64,000 bases of DNA. Origin: Thiothrix subterranea (GTDB taxonomy: Bacteria; Pseudomonadota; Gammaproteobacteria; Thiotrichales; Thiotrichaceae). Below the pieces are notes generated by a model, which saw only the letters and a program-made list of their open reading frames with translations, was not told where the DNA came from and did not search any database. A program made the translations under genes and the position numbers. Location of the stretch: positions 3,648,001 through 3,712,000 of the forward strand of contig NZ_CP133217.1 in assembly GCF_030930995.1 (NCBI RefSeq), written 5' to 3'. Of the stretch, positions 32,158-41,238 are shown piece after piece (positions within the stretch are counted from its first letter, which is position 1; the number at the start of each line of letters is the position of its first letter).

Positions 32158-32472
32158 ATGGAAATGACCGGAACATTGACAGAAACTCAGAAAAAGCGCC
32201 TGCGGAGTCGCGCTCATACCCTAAACCCCGTCGTCTTAATCGGTCAGCACGGGCTAAAACCTACTGTACTGGAAGAAATCACCGGTGCACTTGATTATCA
32301 TCAACTGGTCAAAATTAAATTAAGCGTCGGTGATCGCGACTTACGCGATGAAATGATTGAACAAATTATCCAATATAGCCAGTCTCAACTGATTCAACGG
32401 GTAGGAAATGTCGCTGTGCTGTATCGCCGCAACCCTGATCGCCCCGATGTTCTGAAAGAACAGGCTTTTTAA
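32158..32472 (+). CDS. yhbY: Ribosome assembly RNA-binding protein YhbY
   Basis: YhbY is a CRM-domain protein that binds pre-50S particles. The 104-residue protein shows LNPVVLIGQHGLKPTVLEEI and the GxxG-like turn, then LYRRNPDRPDV. I chose ATG 32158 rather than the open frame to 32098, because MEMTGTLTETQKKRLR fits the family. Its stop directly abuts the GTG start of the next gene. Confidence 0.93.
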   Translation: MEMTGTLTETQKKRLRSRAHTLNPVVLIGQHGLKPTVLEEITGALDYHQLVKIKLSVGDRDLRDEMIEQIIQYSQSQLIQRVGNVAVLYRRNPDRPDVLKEQAF

Positions 32473-33165
32473 GTGAAGCCGACGACACGGATTGGACAAA
32501 TTGACTACATCCTCCAGCGGCTCTCCCCCCAAGAACTGCAAACGTTTGTTCGGGAAAAAGCCTTGCAGGATGCTGACTTTCGCGACACTCTACTGATCTG
32601 TTTTGCAGACTTGTTGGGCAGCGACACGCCAAGTGAACCCAAATACCAGCAAATGCTGGCCGATATGACCCAACGCCATGCCAATGCGGAGGGTTATATT
32701 CACGCCAGCAGCGCCTTGCACTTAACCGAAGCCATTCGCAAAATGCTGGCAGTTGCGCGTAAAGCGACCACACCCACCCGTGAAACCACTGACTTGTGCC
32801 TTGCCGTCATCAGCGATTTACCCACCTTAGCAGGTAAGATGGAAGACCCTGAAGAACACATCTATTCACTGATGCGCACGTCTTGCACCACATTATGGGA
32901 GTGTTACAGCGTTCTACCCGCAGAGCGCCAACAAGCCTTGTTTGAACGGATTTTGCAAGAATACGCCAAGCCCGTTTATCTCGATCTCGATTTGGACAAT
33001 GCCCTACTTTCACTGCTAAAGGATTGGGCGCAACGCGATACCAAACGGCAACGTGCCTGCCTACACCAACTGGAACAACTCCTCAAAACGGTCGAGCAAG
33101 ATCATTGGCGCAAAAACTACTTGCTGGAACAAACCAATAGCTTATTGAGCTTCTGGAAAGCGTAA
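32473..33165 (+). CDS. Hypothetical protein, 230 aa
   Basis: I do not recognise this protein. It begins with a GTG codon immediately after the yhbY stop and is probably translated by coupling. It is all helical in appearance, soluble, without signal peptide, and has a cluster of cysteines in no known metal pattern. Repeating helix pairs of about 35-40 residues suggest an alpha-solenoid. The end overlaps the convergent L,D-transpeptidase by 24 bases. Co-transcription with yhbY could hint at an RNA or ribosome link, but this is only inferred. Confidence 0.7.
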   Translation: MKPTTRIGQIDYILQRLSPQELQTFVREKALQDADFRDTLLICFADLLGSDTPSEPKYQQMLADMTQRHANAEGYIHASSALHLTEAIRKMLAVARKATTPTRETTDLCLAVISDLPTLAGKMEDPEEHIYSLMRTSCTTLWECYSVLPAERQQALFERILQEYAKPVYLDLDLDNALLSLLKDWAQRDTKRQRACLHQLEQLLKTVEQDHWRKNYLLEQTNSLLSFWKA

Positions 33166-33921
33166 ATCTGCCACCTGATCCGCTGGCGCTTGTAGCAACA
33201 GCGGATTGGCAGCAGGTTTTAACCAAGTCAAAACGCTCAATAAATCTGCTTTTGCCATTGCCGTACAGCCCGATGTCGCCGTGTCAGGATTCAACCAAAC
33301 ATGCAGAAAAATAGCACTACCACGCCCCGCTGTGGTGGGAAATAAATTGTGCCCGACAATCATACCCAGTTCGTACTGGTGATCATCACGGCGCATTCGC
33401 TCAAACGAACGCCAATATTGTTTGGGTTCATTCGCTTGCTCCAACGGAATATGGCGCCAACGGTTGTAATCGGGGGAATCCACTGCATCAATAAAATAAT
33501 CGCGCTCGCTGGCAATGCGGTAGGGCATTTGCAAACCAACCGGCGCTTGCTCCTCATAACCAAACGCCATCCCCAAGGGGAACACGCCTGCGGGTGCTTT
33601 ACCGTCGCCCTCCAGTTTTTGCACACCGTCACCATCCTGATGCAAGCCGACACCCCAGCCAAGCCCATTGCGCCCTACCCTAACCGGAATGCGCTCGCCA
33701 ACCGCGTGCCACTGATCAGCAGACTTTTCCATGCGTTGTAGCGTAGCGGTCGAAGTCTCCCAATCAGTCGTCGTCACCAGCAAAAGCTGCGTGGTAGCGG
33801 CAGGCAGTTTCAGATGATCAAGCGGCGGCTCTAACAAGGATGAACAGGCCGTCAAATAAAATAGCCATAACAAGAAAACCGGCACGAGGCCGGTTTTCTT
33901 AAAATTCAAACACGCAACCAT
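33142..33921 (-). CDS. L,D-transpeptidase (YkuD-like) lipoprotein
   Basis: The 259-residue protein has a signal sequence with lipobox LTAC (Cys26), so it is probably anchored in the outer membrane. The C-terminal half has the catalytic pattern of YkuD proteins, GHNLFP ... FLHVWLN ... TSGCTAMAKADL, with the nucleophile cysteine in SGCTAM. It would cross-link peptidoglycan or attach lipoproteins. Its ATG overlaps the dsrP stop (TAATG), so it may be translated with the dsr operon. However a 12-bp terminator-like stem lies inside its signal-peptide codons, so full-length message may be limited. Confidence 0.85.
   Translation of the reverse strand: MVACLNFKKTGLVPVFLLWLFYLTACSSLLEPPLDHLKLPAATTQLLLVTTTDWETSTATLQRMEKSADQWHAVGERIPVRVGRNGLGWGVGLHQDGDGVQKLEGDGKAPAGVFPLGMAFGYEEQAPVGLQMPYRIASERDYFIDAVDSPDYNRWRHIPLEQANEPKQYWRSFERMRRDDHQYELGMIVGHNLFPTTAGRGSAIFLHVWLNPDTATSGCTAMAKADLLSVLTWLKPAANPLLLQAPADQVADLRFPEAQ
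33872..33900 (-). terminator. Terminator-like hairpin at the end of the dsr operon
   Basis: AAGAAAACCGGC and GCCGGTTTTCTT (33872-33883 with 33889-33900) form a perfect 12-bp stem with a 5-base loop. U-rich stem ends suit intrinsic termination in either direction. It lies 21-49 bases past the dsrP stop, inside the first codons of the L,D-transpeptidase gene. Confidence 0.7.
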
Positions 33922-35129
33922 TACTTGCTGTGCGGATCAGCCACCGCATCCGACAAAGAATCCGGCAGGAAACGCAATACTTTCACGCCAATCGTCACCA
34001 TGACCAACGCAAGTGCAACACCACCCAGACCAAGCATCAACTCCCAGATACTTGGCGCATACGCATTAATCGCACCGTCAAAGTAATCACTGGAAACCTC
34101 AGCACCGGGGAATAAAACCAATGGGTATGCTTGCCCACCAATCAAAATCACATACAGTTGCGCAAAGCCGCCAAGGATAGTGAACAACGCAGCCAATAAC
34201 AAAGCGATACGATTATTTCCCAACTTGCGGCAGAAAATCAGCGACAACGGCAGCAAACTACCCAACATGATCTGACCGACCCAGAACAACTGCGTGTAGA
34301 TACCACCGTCAAACAAGATGAAGTTTTCCACACCCGCTTTCTGCGCAATGTACAAACCGGTGAAATGACGCGCACCTTCCAGCAACAATACGCCACCGAT
34401 GAATGTCGCCAACAGGTAACGCAAGCGATTCATCACTACATCACCCAATGGACGACCTGTCCAGCTATACGCAAAGTGCAGCACCAAAATGAAAACTGCC
34501 AAACCCATTGCAAAGGACATCACGATAAACAACGGCGCCATGACCGCAGAGTTATAGAAATCACGCGCCACCAAGAAACCGAAGATTGAACCCGTACCAG
34601 TGGTCAGGATCAAACGCCATGTGAACGCTGCAACCCCCGCCAACTTGTAAAAGCTCTTGACCTTACGATCCATCATTGTCCAGATATACACCGCTGATAA
34701 CGCTAAGAAACCGTTATACAGAATAATGTTCCACGCAAAGATCGACTTGAAGTTGTAGGTAGTCATGGCAATGATCAAACGATCAGGATGACCCAAATCC
34801 AACACCAGCACGATCAAACCCCCAACCAGTAAGGAAATTGCCAGCAATGCCGACAAACGCCCCATCGGTTGATAGATTTTCTTACCGAATACTGTACCGA
34901 TTGAACCCACGTTCAACGCGCCCGATGCTGCAACGATTAAACCAATCGCAAAAACGTGTGGCAGCCCCCAAACAACTTGGTTGTTCATGCCAGTAACATG
35001 ATGCCCGTGATGTTCAGCGTGGAAAAACGCCAGCGCACCCAGCGCGAGGAATGCACCCAAAACCGCCAGCAGGAGATAAAAACCCTTACCGTCTTTGGTT
35101 TCGCGGAAAATGATTGCTTGACTAGCCAT
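33921..35129 (-). CDS. dsrP: Sulfite reduction-associated membrane protein DsrP
   Basis: DsrP is the NrfD/PsrC-type integral membrane subunit of the DsrMKJOP complex that exchanges electrons with the quinone pool. The 402-residue protein shows about ten helices, for example FYLLLAVLGAFLALGALAFF, ALLAISLLVGGLIVLVLDLG and LILTTGTGSIFGFLVA. There is no heme-binding cysteine motif. It is the last dsr gene, 20 bases after dsrO. Confidence 0.93.
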   Translation of the reverse strand: MASQAIIFRETKDGKGFYLLLAVLGAFLALGALAFFHAEHHGHHVTGMNNQVVWGLPHVFAIGLIVAASGALNVGSIGTVFGKKIYQPMGRLSALLAISLLVGGLIVLVLDLGHPDRLIIAMTTYNFKSIFAWNIILYNGFLALSAVYIWTMMDRKVKSFYKLAGVAAFTWRLILTTGTGSIFGFLVARDFYNSAVMAPLFIVMSFAMGLAVFILVLHFAYSWTGRPLGDVVMNRLRYLLATFIGGVLLLEGARHFTGLYIAQKAGVENFILFDGGIYTQLFWVGQIMLGSLLPLSLIFCRKLGNNRIALLLAALFTILGGFAQLYVILIGGQAYPLVLFPGAEVSSDYFDGAINAYAPSIWELMLGLGGVALALVMVTIGVKVLRFLPDSLSDAVADPHSK

Positions 35130-35149
35130 TGCTGTTTACGTCCTTTCCG

Positions 35150-35902
35150 TTAGATGCCGTGGTAACGCACGCCAGTGTTCAAACCGAGATCAGCACGGAT
35201 TTGCTTGCCACCGATAGTTTTCATCGCTTGGCTGACCGCGCTGTTCGGGTCATTCAAATCGCCGAAGATCACAGCATCCGGTGCGGCTTCCACACACGCA
35301 GGTAACTTGCCTTCGTCAATGCGGTGAACGCACATATTGCAGGATTCCACCGTACCCATGCCCCGTGGGGAATGCGGCTTTTGATCTTGCAAGGCTTCAT
35401 GCACAAAGCTACGCGCTTTGTACGGGCAAGCCATCATGCAATAACGGCAACCGATACAGATGTGCTTGTTGACTTGCACAATGCCATCCGCGCGTTTCAT
35501 GGATGCACCTGTCGGGCAAACATCGACGCACGGCGGATTTTCGCAATGCTGGCACATGACCGGCAAGCTGAAACTGTTTTGGGTCAGTTTATCCGTAACT
35601 TTCACCACCCGCGCCCAATGCGCTTTTTGGGTGTCAGCGGAATGGGCTTCGTCGCCCCAACCGTGTTCTTTTTTGCACGCTGCCACCATGCCTGCACCGC
35701 CATCGGTGAGTTTGGTCACGTCAATCAACATGCCCCAACGCTTGGCATTGGTAACAGCTTGATCAACGGGTTTCGCGGCGACTTCGCCAGCGGCGTGTGC
35801 GGTTTGCAACACAAAACTGGGAGCAACCGCAGCCACTGCCGCAACACCACCCAAGGTTGTCATAAAATTGCGACGGTATTCATCAACACGGTTCTGATTC
35901 AT
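35150..35902 (-). CDS. dsrO: Periplasmic iron-sulfur protein DsrO
   Basis: DsrO is the periplasmic ferredoxin-like subunit of DsrMKJOP. The 250-residue protein begins with a twin-arginine signal (YRRNFMTTLGG) and an alanine-rich hydrophobic stretch. Cluster motifs are CQHCENPPCVDVCP, CIGCRYCMMACPYKA and CNMCVHRIDEGKLPACVEAAP, giving several 4Fe-4S centres. It overlaps the dsrJ stop by 4 bases, indicating coupling. Confidence 0.95.
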   Translation of the reverse strand: MNQNRVDEYRRNFMTTLGGVAAVAAVAPSFVLQTAHAAGEVAAKPVDQAVTNAKRWGMLIDVTKLTDGGAGMVAACKKEHGWGDEAHSADTQKAHWARVVKVTDKLTQNSFSLPVMCQHCENPPCVDVCPTGASMKRADGIVQVNKHICIGCRYCMMACPYKARSFVHEALQDQKPHSPRGMGTVESCNMCVHRIDEGKLPACVEAAPDAVIFGDLNDPNSAVSQAMKTIGGKQIRADLGLNTGVRYHGI

Positions 35903-36417
35903 TGCGCAGCTCCTTGTTGTGGTTGCGTCACCATCTGAATTTCAGCCGCTGTCGGTGCTGCCGCTGCCGTCACACCTTGCGTAAAGTGATGGCCTGCTGC
36001 ACTACCGACGGTATGCTGATAATTAGGGTCATCCGTTTGCGGACGGTCAGCATGACATTGGAAGCAGTCAATTTTCTGCCCGACTGCCGCGTGGCAGGTG
36101 GTGCAAAAATGTTCCTTGTCACCGTAGTGCAGGGGCGTACCGTCTTGCTTAGTCGTGGAAACGTGGCAATTAATGCACTCTTTCAGACTGTGCTGTTGGG
36201 TACGGATACCTTCAATCACGGTCGCGTCACGCTGATGCATGAGCAGATCCATGTGTTTGGTACGGATAACACTTTCTGGTTCAACACACTGATCAGCCTT
36301 TGCTTTTGCTGTGGCAAGGTTGAGGTCAGCCTCCATAGGGGCTTTACTACAACCTGCCAACAGCGTGGCAAAAGCCAACGTTGCTGCCAGAAATACGCTT
36401 GAAAACTTGCTAGTCAT
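35899..36417 (-). CDS. dsrJ: Triheme cytochrome c DsrJ
   Basis: DsrJ is the periplasmic triheme cytochrome c of DsrMKJOP. The 172-residue protein has three CxxCH motifs (CINCH, CTTCH, CFQCH) and an N-terminal hydrophobic segment SVFLAATLAFATLLAGCSK. That segment ends in LLAGC, which looks like a lipobox, so the protein may be lipid-anchored here. The ATG at 36417 has AGGAA upstream; a longer frame to 36525 overlaps dsrL and is unlikely. Confidence 0.93.
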   Translation of the reverse strand: MTSKFSSVFLAATLAFATLLAGCSKAPMEADLNLATAKAKADQCVEPESVIRTKHMDLLMHQRDATVIEGIRTQQHSLKECINCHVSTTKQDGTPLHYGDKEHFCTTCHAAVGQKIDCFQCHADRPQTDDPNYQHTVGSAAGHHFTQGVTAAAAPTAAEIQMVTQPQQGAAQ

Positions 36418-36455
36418 GCTGATTCCTGTCGAGCCTGCACTCATGGAAAGGGCGA

Positions 36456-38417
36456 TTATTCGCCCAGACCCATTTCGATGTACCCAGTTGGGCAAACGTC
36501 TGCGCAGATATGGCAGCCGATACATTTGGAGTAATCGGTTGCAACATAACGACCCAGTGTCGCCTGTTTCTTAGGCACGCGGTAAACGGCAGTTTGTGGG
36601 CAGTAAATAACGCAGTTGTCGCACTCGAAGCACATACCGCAGCTCATGCAACGCTTGGCTTCGTTAACCGCATCGGCTTCTGCCAGTGGGTTCATACGTT
36701 CTGCAAAGTGACCCAATACTTCTTCAGCCGTGGGTACGTCTTCAGTACGCAGGTTACGTGCTACGGTATTGAAATGCCCTAAGAACAAATCTTTGGAAGG
36801 CACGATCACGTTCTTGGAACGGTCGTCGTAGTTGTGGACGGCATATTTCGCACCGTCAGTACCGCGCATATCTTCCGCACGGCTGTCTTCATAACCTGCT
36901 GGATCTAAACCGGCTTCGTGCAGTTTTTCCATCAGGTCGAAGTGGTGCTTGTCGACTTTAGGACGCTTTTTCAGCTCTTCCGCACGCAAGTACTGATTGA
37001 TGGTTTCAGACGCAATCGACGCTTGACCAATCGCCGTTGTCAGCAAGTGCGGACGTACCGCATCACCCGCAGCGAAGTGACCAGGCTTACCTGGTACTTG
37101 ATACAGCGCATCGGCATTAATCTGGTTACGGCCGTTGTTCAGGGCTTCGATACCGTCCAACTTACCGAACTGACCGATCGCAGAAACAATGATGTCGGCT
37201 TCAATGATGGTTTCTTTGCCGCCTTCTTTTGCGACAGGCATATTGCCTTTCATCACGCACTCGACCACTTTCAGACCAATCGCACGACCATTTTCATCCA
37301 ATACCAAGGCTGTTGGCATTACTTCAGTTAGGATAGTTACGCCTTCTTTCAGCGCGTCCTGAACTTCGTGTTCCGCAGCAGTCATTTGATCCAGCGGGAA
37401 CAAGGTGGTCAGGGTAACGGCAGGAGCAGCTTTTTCACCGACTTCACCGTGAACCAATTTGCCAGTCGCAGCATCTTCCGCATTTTCAGCGTAGTTAGCC
37501 AGTGTGCCGATACGACGTGACACAGAAACCACGTCAATGGAGGTATCACCACCACCCACGCACACCACGCGAGGTGCAGTGTATTTCATCGTGCCTTTGT
37601 TATAGGCTTCGAGGAAGTCAACCGCAGACACACAGTTTGGCGTTTCCGCAAATTTGTCTACGAACAGGCCACGACCGTTCCAGCAACCAACCGTCCACAG
37701 GATTGCGTCGAAATCGCTTTCCAATGTTTCAATGGTTACATCTTTGCCGACCGTGGTGTTGCACTTGATAGTGATATCACCCATGTCGATGATGCGTTGC
37801 ATTTCTGCACCCAGCTTGTCGCGTGGTACGCGATAGCCCGGAATACCGTAACGCATCATGCCGCCCAATTCAGGGTGCTGTTCAAATACGGTAGACGCAT
37901 GACCCATGCGACGCAACTGATACGCAGCCGCCATACCCGCAGGGCCACCACCAACAATCGCGACTTTCTTGCCGCTCAATTCAGCCGGTGCTTCAAATTT
38001 GAAGCCCGCCGCAATCGCGCTGTCACCGATGTACTGTTCAACCGCGTTGATACCAACGAAATCGTCAACGTCGTTACGGTTACAACCAGTCTGGCAAGGT
38101 GCTGGGCAAACACGACCCATCATGGACGGGAACGGGTTGGCATTGGTGGAACGGCGGAAAGCGTATTCCTGCATGGTCATGCCAACGGGTGGCTTTTCAA
38201 TGCCGCGCACGATTTGCAACCAACCACGGATGTCTTCACCCGATGGGCAGCTACCTTGGCAAGGCGGCGTTTTGTGAATGTAGGTAGGACACTTGTGGCT
38301 AGTATCTTGCACGAAAATGCTGTCGTGCATATTACCCCATTCATGATCCCCGTCTTTATAACGGCGGTATGTGTGACCTTGACCTGAAAGTTTGCTGTCG
38401 TGAGCTGCGGTTGCCAT
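36456..38417 (-). CDS. dsrL: NAD(P)H:acceptor oxidoreductase DsrL
   Basis: DsrL is the iron-sulfur flavoprotein that links DsrAB to NAD(P)+ in sulfur oxidisers. The 653-residue protein resembles GltD: N-terminal cysteines (CPAPCQTGCNR), FAD site VAIVGGGPAGMAAAYQLR, NAD(P) site VVCVGGGDTSIDVV and AAGDAVRPHLL. The C-terminal ferredoxin domain has CMSCGMCFECDNCVIYCP and CIGCHICADVCP. The presence of DsrL supports the oxidative direction of the pathway. Confidence 0.95.
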   Translation of the reverse strand: MATAAHDSKLSGQGHTYRRYKDGDHEWGNMHDSIFVQDTSHKCPTYIHKTPPCQGSCPSGEDIRGWLQIVRGIEKPPVGMTMQEYAFRRSTNANPFPSMMGRVCPAPCQTGCNRNDVDDFVGINAVEQYIGDSAIAAGFKFEAPAELSGKKVAIVGGGPAGMAAAYQLRRMGHASTVFEQHPELGGMMRYGIPGYRVPRDKLGAEMQRIIDMGDITIKCNTTVGKDVTIETLESDFDAILWTVGCWNGRGLFVDKFAETPNCVSAVDFLEAYNKGTMKYTAPRVVCVGGGDTSIDVVSVSRRIGTLANYAENAEDAATGKLVHGEVGEKAAPAVTLTTLFPLDQMTAAEHEVQDALKEGVTILTEVMPTALVLDENGRAIGLKVVECVMKGNMPVAKEGGKETIIEADIIVSAIGQFGKLDGIEALNNGRNQINADALYQVPGKPGHFAAGDAVRPHLLTTAIGQASIASETINQYLRAEELKKRPKVDKHHFDLMEKLHEAGLDPAGYEDSRAEDMRGTDGAKYAVHNYDDRSKNVIVPSKDLFLGHFNTVARNLRTEDVPTAEEVLGHFAERMNPLAEADAVNEAKRCMSCGMCFECDNCVIYCPQTAVYRVPKKQATLGRYVATDYSKCIGCHICADVCPTGYIEMGLGE

Positions 38418-38443
38418 GCCTATCTCCTCAATAAATGTCGTAA

Positions 38444-39997
38444 TTAGTCTTCGTCGCCGTCTTCGTCGGGACGTGCCTGCACGGACACTTGCCGTTGCAG
38501 GACAAGCGCGTTACTCACCAACTGGTGAACACTAACAATTTGATCCATCGTGAAACCGTAATACGGCAGCACTTTCGTAAACTGTGATTTGCAAATCGCA
38601 CAAATCGCTGCCATGTGCGTCACACCGTTGTGGGTAGTGACGTGCTTGAGGGCTTCCGCACGCGGCTGAATGCCTTTCACGCGAATTTCCATCAAGTCGT
38701 CTGTCAACAAACCACCGCCACCACCGCAACAGAAGGTCGCGTCATGAATGGTATCGGCTGGCATGTCCACAAAGTTGTTACACACCGCACGGATAACGTG
38801 ACGTGGAATGTCGAACTGACCACCGGGGTAATCACCCATCCGGCTACCACGCGCCACGTTGCACGAGTCGTGGAAGGTCAATACTTTGTCGTCATTCTCG
38901 GTCTTGTCGATTTGCAAGTTACCGGCTTGGATATGACTCCACGTGAATTCCAGAATGTGCTGTGGAATCGGGTAACGCTGATCCAAGAAATCAAACGGTC
39001 CTGCCAAGGTATTCAGGAAGCTGTACGCCACACGCCATGCGTGACCACATTCGCCAAATACAATGCGCTTAACCTTGTGCTTGATGGCTGCCTCGCGAAC
39101 CCGCAAGGAAACCCGGCGCATGGTCTCATAAGAGCCGATGAACATGCCGAAGTTACCCGCTTCTGACGCGATAGTACTCATCGTCCAGGTCACACCAGTT
39201 TCGTGGAACACTTTCGCGTAGCCAATCAAGCCGTCGATATGCGGTTCTGCAAAGAAGTCCGCTGATGGTGTGACCAACAACACTTCCGCGCCGTCTTCAT
39301 CCAGCGGGAAGCGGACTTTAATGCCAGTATCTGCTTCAACGTCTTCTTCCAAACCTTCCACTGTGTCGAACAGTGCCGGGCCTGGCAAACCGAGGTTATT
39401 ACCGATCTTAAAGACCTTACCGATAATCTCGTTGCAATACTTTTGACCGTAACCAACGTGGTCAAGAATTTCACGTGCTGCCATTGAAATTTCAGCCGTA
39501 TCAATGCCATAAGGGCAGAACACGGAACAACGACGGCACTGTGAACACTGGTGATAATAGTTATACCAGTCAGCCAATACTTCTTCGGTCAGGTCGGTTG
39601 CCCCGACCAGTTTGGGGAAATATTTACCCGCAAACGTGAAGTAACGGCGATAAACTTTGCGCAACAAATCCTGGCGTGCCACAGGCATGTTTTTCGCGTC
39701 AGACGTGCCAATGAAGTAATGGCACTTGTCAGTACACGCGCCACATTTGACGCAAATATCCAAGAACACTTGCAGCGAACGGTAACGGCCTTTCAAATCC
39801 GCCATTTTGTCGAGTGCGCGTTCTTTCCAGTTAGGAACTAACGAGCCTGCTGCGTCGAAATCTGCCGGAAAATGCAATGCTGTCTGAAAGTCGGGTTTCG
39901 CAATGTAGGGGCCTTTGCCCTTCATTACATCATCACGTACTGCCGGAACCTCGCAATACCCTTCACCCGTCAACTTTGGAACTTCGTAATCAGCCAC
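38444..39997 (-). CDS. dsrK: Sulfite reduction-associated protein DsrK
   Basis: DsrK is the cytoplasmic HdrD-like catalytic subunit of DsrMKJOP and is thought to act on the DsrC trisulfide/disulfide. The 517-residue protein has two 4Fe-4S motifs (CVKCGACTDKCHYF and CSQCRRCSVFCPYG) and CCG-type cysteine motifs (FGECGHAWR, FCCGGGGG) that bind the special cluster. It lies 12 bases after dsrM and 26 before dsrL. Confidence 0.95.
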   Translation of the reverse strand: MADYEVPKLTGEGYCEVPAVRDDVMKGKGPYIAKPDFQTALHFPADFDAAGSLVPNWKERALDKMADLKGRYRSLQVFLDICVKCGACTDKCHYFIGTSDAKNMPVARQDLLRKVYRRYFTFAGKYFPKLVGATDLTEEVLADWYNYYHQCSQCRRCSVFCPYGIDTAEISMAAREILDHVGYGQKYCNEIIGKVFKIGNNLGLPGPALFDTVEGLEEDVEADTGIKVRFPLDEDGAEVLLVTPSADFFAEPHIDGLIGYAKVFHETGVTWTMSTIASEAGNFGMFIGSYETMRRVSLRVREAAIKHKVKRIVFGECGHAWRVAYSFLNTLAGPFDFLDQRYPIPQHILEFTWSHIQAGNLQIDKTENDDKVLTFHDSCNVARGSRMGDYPGGQFDIPRHVIRAVCNNFVDMPADTIHDATFCCGGGGGLLTDDLMEIRVKGIQPRAEALKHVTTHNGVTHMAAICAICKSQFTKVLPYYGFTMDQIVSVHQLVSNALVLQRQVSVQARPDEDGDED

Positions 39998-40009
39998 GGT
40001 GCTTACCTC

Positions 40010-40777
40010 TTATTTCTTCAGTTCGTCGAGGTAAGTTTTACCTTGACGTTCCAGTTCCAATGCCCAGCCGGATACATGGCGTTTTTCACGCGGGTTATCC
40101 ACTTGGTTACGAGTCGGGCTGAAAAAGATACCCGGAGCGTGCATTAACTTACTGATCGGGAAAATAATCATCAGCAATGCCACCAAAAACAAATGTAACA
40201 ATACAATCGGATCGGCTGGCAAACCAGCATCACCAAAGAAACCAAAGGTCAACATACCACCAAAAAATGCTTTTACTTGAGTGACATCCGCATGAGCAAC
40301 AAAGCTCATCATCAAACCACTCACGCCAATCGCAACCAACAATGCCAACATCAGATGATCAGACGGCGCAGAAATGTAACGCACGCGATCCACGAGGAAA
40401 CGACGCGCCCACAAGCCAACCAAACCCAATACCATCGTGAAACCTGCATAACGACCAAATGGCTGTAAGAACACCAATAGTTCGTTCATATCCACAAAGT
40501 AACGGCTATGGCGGATCAAGACCAACCATAAAGAAATGTGAAACAAGAACGCAAACAACCACAAGGTTTTGTTTGAACGAAACAAGCTCTGGAAAAACAC
40601 CACTTCACGGAACATACGCCATACAACACCGCCCTGCGTAACCGGTGCGGGTGTGGTCGGAATCTTCAATGGGGCTGGGGTGTTCCAGTATTGACGGACT
40701 TTTACAGCCACACCGCCAATCAAAATCAACGTTGCCGCCCAAAACAACAGTCCGTAAAGGATACTTACGAATGTCAC
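40010..40777 (-). CDS. dsrM: Membrane cytochrome b subunit DsrM
   Basis: DsrM is the NarI-like diheme cytochrome b of DsrMKJOP that carries electrons to or from quinone. The 255-residue protein has about five or six helices (LLFWAATLILIGGVAVKV, WLFAFLFHISLWLVLIRH, LMLALLVAIGVSGLMMSF) with several histidines for heme b. It begins 94 bases after dsrC, with a hairpin between them, and is followed by dsrK. Confidence 0.93.
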   Translation of the reverse strand: MTFVSILYGLLFWAATLILIGGVAVKVRQYWNTPAPLKIPTTPAPVTQGGVVWRMFREVVFFQSLFRSNKTLWLFAFLFHISLWLVLIRHSRYFVDMNELLVFLQPFGRYAGFTMVLGLVGLWARRFLVDRVRYISAPSDHLMLALLVAIGVSGLMMSFVAHADVTQVKAFFGGMLTFGFFGDAGLPADPIVLLHLFLVALLMIIFPISKLMHAPGIFFSPTRNQVDNPREKRHVSGWALELERQGKTYLDELKK

Positions 40778-40841
40778 TGCGTACTCCTGAAGTCATTAGT
40801 CTCTCTTCTGAAAACCTGTCAACAACAGGGCTTAAGAAGAG

Positions 40842-40859
40842 GCTCCGGCGAACCGGAGC
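40842..40859 (-). promoter_or_regulatory. Intercistronic hairpin between dsrC and dsrM
   Basis: GCTCCGG and CCGGAGC (40842-40848 with 40853-40859) form a perfect 7-bp stem; on the mRNA the loop is UUCG, an exceptionally stable tetraloop. No T tract follows, so it more likely stabilises the upstream dsrC message or partly reduces read-through than acts as a full terminator. Confidence 0.65.
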
Positions 40860-40871
40860 AACTCTATATAA

Positions 40872-41207
40872 TCACACGCAACCAGTTGGCTTAGGCAGAC
40901 CGCCGTATTTACATGCTTGCTTGCCAGGGCCGTATGGGAACAAGCTGTACAGGTACTTAGAGTTACCTTTGTCAGCACCCAAACGCTTACCAACTGCTTT
41001 AGTCAGAACGCGAACCGCTGGAGCGATTTGATACTCTTCGTAGTATTCACGCAGGAAATTCAGGATTTCCCAGTGTTCAGAAGTCAGGGTTACGTCTTCG
41101 CCTTTAGCCAGAACTTCTGCAACTTCTGGAGTCCAGTCGTTCAGGTTTTCCAGATAGCCTTCTTCGTCCAGCGCGATGTCTTTGCCGCCAACGTTAATTG
41201 ATGCCAT
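40872..41207 (-). CDS. dsrC: Sulfur carrier protein DsrC
   Basis: DsrC carries sulfur as persulfide or trisulfide between DsrEFH, DsrAB and DsrK. The 111-residue protein has the family core LDEEGYLENLNDW, LTSEHWEILNFLREYY and LYSLFPYGPGKQACKYGGLPKP, and the flexible arm ends in Gly-Cys-Val. Both functional cysteines are present, at positions 99 and 110, spaced 11 residues as in true DsrC. The ATG at 41207 (MASINVGGKD) follows AGGAGG. Confidence 0.97.
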   Translation of the reverse strand: MASINVGGKDIALDEEGYLENLNDWTPEVAEVLAKGEDVTLTSEHWEILNFLREYYEEYQIAPAVRVLTKAVGKRLGADKGNSKYLYSLFPYGPGKQACKYGGLPKPTGCV

Positions 41208-41238
41208 TGTGTGGCCTCCTGTCAAAAAATGTTAAAAC

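Noticed and set aside
36418-36525. Longer DsrJ start at 36525
   Set aside because: It would overlap the dsrL 3' end by 70 bases and adds a non-signal sequence before the membrane helix.
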